From positions 3,165 through 67,164 of the forward strand of contig CAZMZM010000005.1 of the NCBI GenBank assembly GCA_964570865.1: 64,000 nt of DNA, read 5' to 3'. Positions 15,929 to 23,651 of the stretch are shown here, in pieces. Source of the stretch: WGAL01 sp964570865. Lineage in GTDB: Bacteria > Bacteroidota > Ignavibacteria > Ignavibacteriales > Melioribacteraceae. Every line of letters begins with the position of its first letter. Within the stretch, counting starts at the first letter, position 1. A program made the position numbers and the translations under genes. A model generated the notes under the pieces. The model made no database searches. It saw only the letters and a list, made by a program, of their open reading frames with translations, and was not told the origin of the DNA.

Positions 15929-16978
15929 TTAAGATTGAATCTTTTTCATTTCTTTTGATAACATTTCCGCAATATACTCAATTGCCGCTACAGTTTTTGA
16001 ATATTCCATTCTTCTGGGCCCTATGATTCCAAGGGCTCCGGTAATCTCACCGATTTTATATTTTTTACTTACCAAACTGTAATCTTCAAATCTTTCATTC
16101 TGTGCTTCTTTTCCAATAGAGATTGTAAACATCTTTTGATCGCCAAACCTTTCGTCCATAAAATGTATTATCACATCTTTATTTTCGATTAACTCAATTA
16201 CGCTTTCAAATTTATCGTGGTCGTAAAACTCCGGCTGATTCAATACATTTTTTGCGCCGGAAATATATGCTTTTTCGTCAATGTTTATATCCGAAAAAAT
16301 TTTGTCGGACGAATCTAAAAACAACCTGATAATTGGTTCGAGTTCGCTCTTTGAAGTATCTCGCAAACGCGTTGCTGCCGATTTTTTTATTTCTGCAAAT
16401 CTCAATCCGGATAAGCGTTCATTTAATACCCGCTGCACGGAATCCAGCCTTTCATTATTCAGTTTCGTGTTTACTTCCAACGTAATTGTTCTGATTAATC
16501 CTGATTTTACACTGATTACAATCAGCATCCTAGTTGTTGAAAGTTTCACAAGTTGAATTTTTTTAAGTACCGCATCTCTAAATTTTGGATAAGTAACACA
16601 AGCCAACTGGTTTGTGATTAAGCTTAATACCGATGAGGCTTGTTTTAAAACTTCTTCCGGCGAATCGGTTTGAGCATCCAATTTTTTCTTAATCAGATTT
16701 TTTTCTGACCGCTTTAGCTTTGGCGTTGGCATCAACGAATCCACATAATATCTGTACCCTTTGTCCGTCGGAACTCGCCCCGCCGAAGTATGAGGATGAT
16801 CCAGAAAGCCCAGTTCTTCCAAGTCGGACATGATATTTCGCACCGTAGCCGGCGAAAGACCAAGGTCGTATTTTTTCGAGATATTACGTGAACCCACCGG
16901 ACTTGCCGTTAAAATATACTGGTGAATCACATATCTCAAGATTGATTTTTCTCTATCTGACAGTTCTGAACTTATCAT
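15929..16978 (-). CDS. hrcA: HrcA, heat-inducible transcription repressor
   Basis: 349-residue repressor that normally binds CIRCE operators upstream of chaperone operons. The N-terminal winged helix includes SPVGSRNISKKYDLGLSPAT and RNIMSDLEELGFL, followed by HTSAGRVPTDKGYRYYVD, an HrcA signature. The C-terminal GAF-like domain ends with LGIIGPRRMEYSKTVAAIEY. Start: ATG 16978, with a GTG one codon earlier also possible. It leads the hrcA-grpE-dnaJ unit. I could not find a canonical CIRCE (TTAGCACTC-N9-GAGTGCTAA) in the 174 bp upstream; only a degenerate, wrongly spaced resemblance and a separate hairpin nearer purM were seen. Confidence 0.96.
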   Translation of the reverse strand: MISSELSDREKSILRYVIHQYILTASPVGSRNISKKYDLGLSPATVRNIMSDLEELGFLDHPHTSAGRVPTDKGYRYYVDSLMPTPKLKRSEKNLIKKKLDAQTDSPEEVLKQASSVLSLITNQLACVTYPKFRDAVLKKIQLVKLSTTRMLIVISVKSGLIRTITLEVNTKLNNERLDSVQRVLNERLSGLRFAEIKKSAATRLRDTSKSELEPIIRLFLDSSDKIFSDINIDEKAYISGAKNVLNQPEFYDHDKFESVIELIENKDVIIHFMDERFGDQKMFTISIGKEAQNERFEDYSLVSKKYKIGEITGALGIIGPRRMEYSKTVAAIEYIAEMLSKEMKKIQS

Positions 16979-17092
16979 CACTCTTTTTTTTGTTTAAACA
17001 TGTAAATTTATAAAAAAATAACTATTTTTTCACTCCGAATGAGATGCTTTAAAAGTTAATGCGGTTCTTTTTTTTACACTGTTTCGCATAAC

Positions 17093-17128
17093 ATGAAAGC
17101 GTGTCTTATACACTTTCATATTTTTTTT
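17093..17128 (+). promoter_or_regulatory. Hairpin plus T-run in the hrcA/purM divergent region
   Basis: Arms ATGAAAGCGTGT (17093-17104) and ATACACTTTCAT (17108-17119) pair with one mismatch and one G-T wobble around a CTT loop, followed by a T8 tract (17121-17128). On the plus strand this looks like an intrinsic terminator, yet no plus-strand gene precedes it. It ends 24 bp before purM, so it could be a purM leader attenuator or an operator for the divergent genes. Confidence 0.5.
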
Positions 17129-17152
17129 GTTTCTTAACCTTGTGAGTTAAAA

Positions 17153-18154
17153 ATGGAAAACAATAATTCCTATAAAAATGCCGGTGTTGATATTTCAGCC
17201 GGAGAAGAATTAATAAGCAGAATTAAATCAACCGCAAAAAAAACTTTTAACAAAAATGTTTTAACCGGTCTCGGACATTTTGGGGCATTTTACAAAGCCG
17301 AGTTCTCCGATTACAAAGAGCCCGTGTTAGTTTCAAGCGTTGATGGCGTCGGGACAAAATTAAAAATTGCAATTGCCGCCGACAAACACAACACTGTCGG
17401 ACAAGACTTAGTCAACCATTGTGTAAACGATATTGCCGTTGGCGGCGCAATGCCCCTGTTTTTTATGGATTATTTGGCTTTCGGAAAACTAAGCGTTGAT
17501 AAAGCAGAACAAATAATCTCCGGTTTTTCCAAAGCTTGTGTTGAAAACAACGTTGCACTAATCGGTGGAGAAACAGCCGAAATGCCCGGTTTGTATGACG
17601 AAAACGATTACGACATTTCAGGGACAATTGTGGGAGTTGTCGATAAATCTCAAATTTTAGATGCCGGTTCCGTTAAACATGGTGATGCTTTAATAGGATT
17701 TGAATCGAACGGACTTCACACAAACGGTTACTCACTTGCACGAAAAGTATTGTTTCCCAAATTTACATTAGATTATAAATCACCTGATTTAGAACTACCT
17801 CTTGCCGAAGAACTATTAAAAATTCATCGCTCTTATTTGAAAGTTATTCGATTATTAATCAACAATAATTTGGTCAATGTATTTTCGCATATTACCGGCG
17901 GAGGGATAATCGGAAACACAAAAAGGGTTGTTCCCGAAAAATATCAAATTTCAGTTGATTGGAATTCTTGGGAAATTCCTCCGTTATTTCAATTAATTCA
18001 AGATAGCGGCAATATTTCCAATGAAGAAATGCGCAGAGTATTTAATCTCGGCGTGGGATTAGCAGCAATTGTATCGCCGGAAAATGTTGACGAAGTGCTT
18101 GCAATATCGAAAGAAAACTTTTATAATTGTTTTATAATAGGTGAGATTATTTAA
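17153..18154 (+). CDS. purM: Phosphoribosylformylglycinamidine cyclo-ligase (AIR synthetase)
   Basis: 333-residue cytosolic enzyme of purine synthesis that converts FGAM to aminoimidazole ribonucleotide using ATP. Family blocks include SSVDGVGTKLKIA near residue 62, HCVNDIAVGGAMPLFFMDY, IGGETAEMPGLY, the glycine-rich FESNGLHTNGYSLAR and HITGGGIIGN. Length is normal (330-350). It is divergent from hrcA, with a hairpin/T-run in its leader, and 24 bp ahead of a sugar transferase. No other pur genes are near, so it stands alone here. Confidence 0.96.
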   Translation: MENNNSYKNAGVDISAGEELISRIKSTAKKTFNKNVLTGLGHFGAFYKAEFSDYKEPVLVSSVDGVGTKLKIAIAADKHNTVGQDLVNHCVNDIAVGGAMPLFFMDYLAFGKLSVDKAEQIISGFSKACVENNVALIGGETAEMPGLYDENDYDISGTIVGVVDKSQILDAGSVKHGDALIGFESNGLHTNGYSLARKVLFPKFTLDYKSPDLELPLAEELLKIHRSYLKVIRLLINNNLVNVFSHITGGGIIGNTKRVVPEKYQISVDWNSWEIPPLFQLIQDSGNISNEEMRRVFNLGVGLAAIVSPENVDEVLAISKENFYNCFIIGEII

Positions 18155-18178
18155 TAATTTTATTACGGGGTATTTTTT

Positions 18179-19030
18179 TTGAAACGATTATTCGACATAT
18201 CGTTTTCAATTTTTTTTATTGCTGTCTCTTTACCGATCCAAATTATCATTTTTCTGATTTTGCTGATCGACCTCAAAGAGTTTCCCCTGTTTATTCAAGA
18301 ACGCGGGATAACGCTTGATAAATTCCGTTTTAAAATGTTAAAATTCAAAACAATTCCTACTCTTCCAAGTTCAGTAACGGAGCGCAAAATTTTTCTAAAA
18401 CCAAGACTGGCAAAGTATATTTCTCCATTCTCCAAGTTTTTAAGACTCTCCGGATTTGATGAAATACCTCAGCTTTACAATGTGCTTTGGGGAAATATGA
18501 GTCTCGTAGGACCACGCCCGTTAATGTTATCGGATATTGAAATTCTCAAAAAGGAATCTCAACAAGAATATTATATCCGAAGTTCGTTCAACTCAAAACC
18601 CGGTTTAACGGGATTATGGCAGCTTTTCGGTAACAGATTTGAAGGGGTTAGGAACATGATTGAATTGGAAAAACTTTATGAAATTAATAAATCCACTTTG
18701 TTTGACTTAAAACTTTTGGGATTTACTTTCGAAGCAATTTTAAAAAGAAAAAATTCCGATGCAATATTTTCGAATGAAAACAAGAAATTTGAAGAGAAAA
18801 CCAAATCAACGGAATTTATAACTAATACGACAATAAGAGTAAAAGTTTATAATGGAAAAAATCTTAAATTTTTAAATTTACTCAAGCACGAAAATGAATC
18901 ATATTCAATTATTCTCCCGGACAGCTATTGGTCAAATACAAGTTTAACCAACAGCAAAACAGCAAAACCGGAAAAACATGCAAAAATTTATGACATAAAG
19001 GATACTTCCGAAAAAAACAAATCTGCTTAA
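18179..19030 (+). CDS. Polyprenyl-phosphate sugar-1-phosphate transferase (WcaJ/PglC type) with long C-terminal tail
   Basis: 283 residues starting at TTG 18179. One N-terminal membrane helix or re-entrant segment (about 8-30), then the bacterial sugar transferase core: RFKMLKFKTI, FDEIPQLYNVLWGNMSLVGPRPL and KPGLTGLWQLFGN. Such enzymes move a sugar phosphate from a nucleotide sugar to undecaprenyl phosphate, the first step of a surface polysaccharide or glycan. The core ends near residue 200; about 80 extra hydrophilic residues follow that I cannot assign. The stop overlaps prfA's stop by 4 bp in convergent orientation. No polysaccharide cluster is adjacent. The start codon is uncertain because upstream bases are mostly T. 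Confidence 0.87.
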   Translation: MKRLFDISFSIFFIAVSLPIQIIIFLILLIDLKEFPLFIQERGITLDKFRFKMLKFKTIPTLPSSVTERKIFLKPRLAKYISPFSKFLRLSGFDEIPQLYNVLWGNMSLVGPRPLMLSDIEILKKESQQEYYIRSSFNSKPGLTGLWQLFGNRFEGVRNMIELEKLYEINKSTLFDLKLLGFTFEAILKRKNSDAIFSNENKKFEEKTKSTEFITNTTIRVKVYNGKNLKFLNLLKHENESYSIILPDSYWSNTSLTNSKTAKPEKHAKIYDIKDTSEKNKSA

Positions 19031-20103
19031 ATATTTTCTTTCAATCTTTCTGTTCTATCGGCAATTTTCAGCTTTTCTATAATTTCAAATAAATCACCAT
19101 CCATAATATTGGTAAGATTATAAAGAGTTAATCCGATACGGTGATCGGTAACGCGATTTTGCGGATAATTATAAGTCCTGATTTTTTCACTTCTATCGCC
19201 GCTTCGAACCATCGATTTTCTTTTTTCCGCTTGCTCTTGATTATGCTCCTGCAGCTTTAAGTCGTAAAGCCTTGCTTTTAGAACTTTCATTGCTTTCTGT
19301 CTGTTCTTAAGCTGAGAACGTTCATCCTGGCACTGAACAACTATTCCTGTCGGCAAGTGTGTAATCCGAACGGCTGTTTCAACTTTATTAACATTTTGTC
19401 CGCCTGCACCTCCGCTTCGGTAAATGTCAATCTTTAAATCTTTCTGGTCAACTTCAACATGAACATCTTCAACTTCAGGCATAACGGCAACCGATGCTGC
19501 CGACGTATGAAGTCTTCCGCTTGCTTCAGTCGCCGGTACTCGTTGCACACGGTGCACTCCGCTTTCAAATTTCAGTTCGCCGTAAACCCCTTTTCCGTTT
19601 ACCGAAAAAACAACTTCCTTCAGTCCGCCCATTCCGCCGGATTCATTGAGATCAATAATTTCATACTTCCACCCGACTCGTTCTGTAAACCTGGTGTACA
19701 TTCTGAATAAATCCGCTGCAAAAAGTCCGGCTTCCTCTCCGCCCGTACCGGCACGTATTTCCACAATAACATTTCTATCATCATTCGGGTCTTTGGGAAT
19801 CAGCAGTACTTTTATTTCTTCCTCAAGCTGCAGTTTTCTTTCTTCAAGTTCCTCGAGTTCGGCACGGGCTAATTCCTTAAAATCTTCATCTTCATCGGAA
19901 CTCACTATTTCCTGATTATCGGAAATATCCTTTGTAACTTGCTGATATTCATTGTAAGCGTTCACAATATCTTCGTAGTCGCTTCTTTTTTTGCTCAGTT
20001 CAATTAACTTCTTTTGGTCCGACATTAACTCGGGCGAAGATAACTGAACATTAATTTCGTCGTATTTCTCTTTTATCTCTTTTAACTTGTCAATAAAGTC
20101 CAT
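19027..20103 (-). CDS. prfA: Peptide chain release factor 1
   Basis: 358-residue release factor that reads UAA and UAG. The GGQ catalytic motif is in RSGGAGGQNVNKVE, and the codon-recognition tripeptide is PAT in RVPATEASGR, which is the RF1 form PxT rather than the RF2 form SPF. I place the start at ATG 20103 because GAGG lies 6 nt upstream and the protein then begins MDFIDKLKEI as RF1 should; the frame is open a further 15 codons to 20148. It is divergent from ispH. No prmC follows in the window. Confidence 0.97.
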   Translation of the reverse strand: MDFIDKLKEIKEKYDEINVQLSSPELMSDQKKLIELSKKRSDYEDIVNAYNEYQQVTKDISDNQEIVSSDEDEDFKELARAELEELEERKLQLEEEIKVLLIPKDPNDDRNVIVEIRAGTGGEEAGLFAADLFRMYTRFTERVGWKYEIIDLNESGGMGGLKEVVFSVNGKGVYGELKFESGVHRVQRVPATEASGRLHTSAASVAVMPEVEDVHVEVDQKDLKIDIYRSGGAGGQNVNKVETAVRITHLPTGIVVQCQDERSQLKNRQKAMKVLKARLYDLKLQEHNQEQAEKRKSMVRSGDRSEKIRTYNYPQNRVTDHRIGLTLYNLTNIMDGDLFEIIEKLKIADRTERLKENI

Positions 20104-20188
20104 TTTTTCCTCAAATTTAGATTGTGAATATAATGAAATTTTATGCAAATTTAATTTTTGAAACTAACTTTGTTTATGAAGGGAAATT

Positions 20189-21427
20189 ATGAAACAATTT
20201 GATATTCCAAATTATTTTAAGAGTAATCTAATTTCAAAGATAAAAAGCTACCGTTCATTAGAAGATTCCCGAAAGAAGGATTTTTCCCCTACGATTCTCG
20301 ATTTCGGTAAAATAAAATTTTACTTAGCGCGACATTTCGGGTTTTGTTACGGCGTTCAGAATGCTATTGAAATAGCTTATACGGCATTAAATGAAAACCC
20401 TGACAAGCGAATTTTTATGCTCAGCGAAATGATTCACAATCCGGACGTAAATTCCGATTTACAGGAACAAGGAATTAATTTTATACAAGATTCACTTGGC
20501 AATCAGCTAATTCCCTGGTCGGAAATTAGTAAAAACGACATTGTAATTATACCCGCATTTGGTACTCCTATTGAAACAGAAGAGAAGATTACTTCGCTCG
20601 GAGTTGATCCGCAGCGATATAACACGACTTGTCCGTTTGTCGAAAAAGTTTGGAATCGATCGGTGACTATCGGCAAAAAAAATTACACTGTTGTGATTCA
20701 CGGTAAACATAATCACGAAGAAACAAGAGCAACTTTTTCTCACGCCAAACAATTCTCTCCGGCAATCATTATCCTAAATCTTGATGAAGCTCGTTTTCTC
20801 TCTAAAATTATTTTGAATGAAATTCCTGTTTCAGTTTTTTACAAAAAATTCGCGGGGAAATTTTCAGAAGGATTTAATCCTAATGTTCATCTTCAAAAAA
20901 TCGGAGTAGTTAATCAAACGACTATGTTAGCGGAAGAAACTCAGGCAATAGCGGATTATCTAAAGGAAACGATGATAAAAAAATACGGAGAAGAAAATCT
21001 TAAGAAACACTTTGCCGATAATCGTGACACATTGTGTTACGCCACTAACGACAATCAAACCGCTACTAAACAACTTGCGGATGAAAATATTGATTTAGCC
21101 ATTGTAGTTGGAGGTTACAACAGTTCAAACACTTCGCATCTCACAGAACTTCTTGAAGAAAAACAGAAGACTTTTTACATAAGGAACGTTAAAGAAATTA
21201 TTGATAGAAATACAATTTTTCACTATTCGTTATCCGAAAAAAGGCGAATTAAATCTAAAATATTTTTACCGGAAAAAAATGAAATAAAAATCGCTCTAAC
21301 TTCCGGAGCCTCTTGTCCCGATTCGGAAGTGGAAGCTGTTATCGAAAAAATTCTTTCGTTCTACAATCTGGAAGAAAAAATCAAAAACGCAAAGATAGTG
21401 AAACAAACTTACGGAGAGTTCGATTGA
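20189..21427 (+). CDS. ispH: 4-hydroxy-3-methylbut-2-enyl diphosphate reductase (IspH)
   Basis: 412 residues, the long form seen in Bacteroidota and relatives. IspH is the [4Fe-4S] enzyme that ends the MEP pathway, giving IPP and DMAPP. The three cluster cysteines are in HFGFCYGVQNA, TTCPFVEKVW and SGASCPDSEVEAV. An N-terminal extension of about 40 residues precedes the core. A GGGAAATT sequence precedes the ATG. Its TGA overlaps the TTG start of recQ, implying coupled translation. It depends on Fe-S assembly, for which suf genes lie 18 kb away. Confidence 0.96.
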   Translation: MKQFDIPNYFKSNLISKIKSYRSLEDSRKKDFSPTILDFGKIKFYLARHFGFCYGVQNAIEIAYTALNENPDKRIFMLSEMIHNPDVNSDLQEQGINFIQDSLGNQLIPWSEISKNDIVIIPAFGTPIETEEKITSLGVDPQRYNTTCPFVEKVWNRSVTIGKKNYTVVIHGKHNHEETRATFSHAKQFSPAIIILNLDEARFLSKIILNEIPVSVFYKKFAGKFSEGFNPNVHLQKIGVVNQTTMLAEETQAIADYLKETMIKKYGEENLKKHFADNRDTLCYATNDNQTATKQLADENIDLAIVVGGYNSSNTSHLTELLEEKQKTFYIRNVKEIIDRNTIFHYSLSEKRRIKSKIFLPEKNEIKIALTSGASCPDSEVEAVIEKILSFYNLEEKIKNAKIVKQTYGEFD

Positions 21428-23583
21428 ATCCGAAATCAATATTAAAAGAGACTTTTGGCTTTGATGAATTCCGTCCGCTGCAGGAAGAGATAATAGACGC
21501 CATACTTAACAAAAATGATTCTCTTGTAATAATGCCAACCGGAGGGGGCAAATCCCTTTGTTTTCAAATACCTGCATTAATTTTCAAAGGACTTACAATT
21601 GTAATTTCCCCCCTTATTTCATTGATGAAAGATCAGGTTCAGCAGCTTACTCAGGTTGGAGTAAAAGCCGTTTTCCTGAATAGTTCTCTTTCTGCGGAAG
21701 AATATGCCGATAACGTCGAGTTAATTAGAAATAATGAGGTAAAGCTGCTTTATGTAGCTCCGGAAACTCTGACAATGCCCAAAACGCTCAGCCTCCTTTC
21801 GTCGGTGAATGTTGACTGTATCACGGTTGACGAGGCACATTGTATTTCGGAATGGGGACATGATTTCAGACCGGAATATCGCACAATTGCAGAAGTAAAA
21901 CAAAATTTTTCCGGCTCGGTTACGGTTGCATTTACGGCAACTGCCACACCTCGAGTACAGGAAGATATAATTAAAAGTTTGCGTTTGGAAAAAGCCAAAA
22001 AATTTGTTGCCGGTTTCGACAGAAAAAACTTATTTCTTCAAATAGTTCCCAAAACAGACCCCTTACAGCAAACAGTTGATTTTCTTAAACAATATCGAAA
22101 TCAGTCGGGAATTATTTATTGCTTTAGCCGTAAGCAGGTTGACGAACTTTACGTTGAACTTAAATATTATGGATTTTCCGTTTTGCCTTACCATGCGGGA
22201 TTATCGGATGCCGACAGAAAATTACATCAGGAAAAATTTATTAATGACGATATACAAATTATTGTTGCGACAATAGCGTTTGGAATGGGTATTAACAAAC
22301 CAAACGTCAGGTTCGTTATTCACTTCGATTTGCCGAAAAATATCGAATCGTACTATCAGGAAATAGGCAGAGCCGGGCGCGACGGGCTTAGAGCGCACTG
22401 CCTTTTGCTTTTAGGATACGGCGACATCAGTAAAATTAACTACTTTATCAATCAGAAGGAAGAGAAAGAAAAACGTATTGCCCAAATGCATCTCGATGCA
22501 CTTATTGCCTACGCCGAATCATATACGTGCCGTAGAATTCCGCTGTTAAACTACTTCGGCGAAAAATATGAACATGAAAATTGCGGTATGTGCGACAACT
22601 GTGAAAAGGAAGAAGCTAATCTTCAGGATATTACAATTCATGCACAGAAGTTTTTATCGTGTATTATTAGAACCGGACAATTTTACGGAACACTTCATAT
22701 CGTAGAAATTCTGCGCGGCTCAAAATCTAAAAAGATAATCGAAAAGAGACATAACGAACTTTCAACGTATGGAATAGGAAAAGACCTTACTAAGGAACAG
22801 TGGCTCAATTTGTCAAGACAGTTTTTACAAATCGGAATTATAAACAAAGATTATAATTACGGAAGTTTAAAAGTTACGGAAAAGGGTAATAGCGTTTTGA
22901 CGGGCGATTTAAAAGTTAAAGGCAGATTAAAACCTGACGAGATTTCGTACAAAGTTAAAAAAGACTCTATTCCGGAGTACGACAATGAGTTATTCTCACT
23001 TCTCAAAAACAAACGAAAAACAATTGCCGACAATATTGGAGTTCCGCCGTATGTAATTTTCCCGGATCGGACTTTAATAGAAATGGCTTCTTATTTCCCG
23101 CAAAAGGCTAATTCTCTGACTACAATTCACGGCATCGGGAGAATGAAGTTAAAAAGATACGGAAAAATTTTTCTCGAAGTTATTAAAGACTATTGCGAGT
23201 CAAAACAAATCAAAGAAAACTTACCTTTAAACAACATTAAAAGAAAAACTAAATCTGCTCCTCGTGAAAAAATAAGTCGTGCAAATGAAATAGTCGGAAT
23301 TTATCAATCTTCAAAAAATTTCGATGATTTTGTAAACCGAACCGGAGTTAAACCAAGTACTGTGCTTAGACACCTAACAACATATTTGTTAAAAGGGAAT
23401 AAAATCGATACCGAAATTTTGTGTAAAGCTCTTTCGGTAGATAATGAAATGCAGCGGTCGGTTTTTGCCTTATTCGAAAAATTAGGGGTGGATTTTTTGA
23501 GTCCCATTTATAACGAATTGGACGAAAAAGTTCCGTATGATGATTTACACATTTTACGAATTTGCTTTCTGAACAACAAGTAA
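21424..23583 (+). CDS. recQ: RecQ family ATP-dependent DNA helicase
   Basis: 719 residues from a TTG at 21424 that overlaps the ispH stop (TTGA), with GGAG about 7 nt upstream; the protein then begins NPKSILKETFGFDEFRPLQ as RecQ should. The 3'-5' helicase acts in recombination and repair. Motifs: Q motif, Walker A TGGGKS at 39-44, DEAH in VDEAHCISEWGHDF, motif VI near QEIGRAGRDG. A zinc site has cysteines in YTCRR and CGMCDNC, then come the RQC winged helix, an HRDC domain (LLKNKRKTIADNIGVPPYVIF) and a final helix-turn-helix-type region (VNRTGVKPSTVLRHL) typical of Bacteroidota RecQ. The frame is open upstream into ispH, which is not coding for this protein. Confidence 0.95.
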   Translation: MNPKSILKETFGFDEFRPLQEEIIDAILNKNDSLVIMPTGGGKSLCFQIPALIFKGLTIVISPLISLMKDQVQQLTQVGVKAVFLNSSLSAEEYADNVELIRNNEVKLLYVAPETLTMPKTLSLLSSVNVDCITVDEAHCISEWGHDFRPEYRTIAEVKQNFSGSVTVAFTATATPRVQEDIIKSLRLEKAKKFVAGFDRKNLFLQIVPKTDPLQQTVDFLKQYRNQSGIIYCFSRKQVDELYVELKYYGFSVLPYHAGLSDADRKLHQEKFINDDIQIIVATIAFGMGINKPNVRFVIHFDLPKNIESYYQEIGRAGRDGLRAHCLLLLGYGDISKINYFINQKEEKEKRIAQMHLDALIAYAESYTCRRIPLLNYFGEKYEHENCGMCDNCEKEEANLQDITIHAQKFLSCIIRTGQFYGTLHIVEILRGSKSKKIIEKRHNELSTYGIGKDLTKEQWLNLSRQFLQIGIINKDYNYGSLKVTEKGNSVLTGDLKVKGRLKPDEISYKVKKDSIPEYDNELFSLLKNKRKTIADNIGVPPYVIFPDRTLIEMASYFPQKANSLTTIHGIGRMKLKRYGKIFLEVIKDYCESKQIKENLPLNNIKRKTKSAPREKISRANEIVGIYQSSKNFDDFVNRTGVKPSTVLRHLTTYLLKGNKIDTEILCKALSVDNEMQRSVFALFEKLGVDFLSPIYNELDEKVPYDDLHILRICFLNNK

Positions 23584-23608
23584 GCTGTTTCCCTCAATAA
23601 AATCAGTA

Positions 23609-23640
23609 CATTGGCAGCCGTTAAATTTTAGCCGCCAATG
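23609..23640. terminator. Weak inverted repeat between convergent recQ and prc
   Basis: CATTGGC (23609-23615) pairs with GCCAATG (23634-23640) around an 18-nt loop. There is no clear T-tract on either strand. It is placed where a bidirectional terminator would be expected. Confidence 0.3.
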
Positions 23641-23651
23641 CGCTAATAAAA

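Noticed and set aside
16979..17060. CIRCE-like arms AAAGCATCTC and GAGTGAAAA upstream of hrcA
   Set aside because: Spacer is 5 bp instead of 9 and several key bases are wrong.
21313..21423. Upstream extension of recQ into ispH
   Set aside because: RecQ homologues begin near the LKETFGFDEFRPLQ motif; the extension is only an open frame within ispH.
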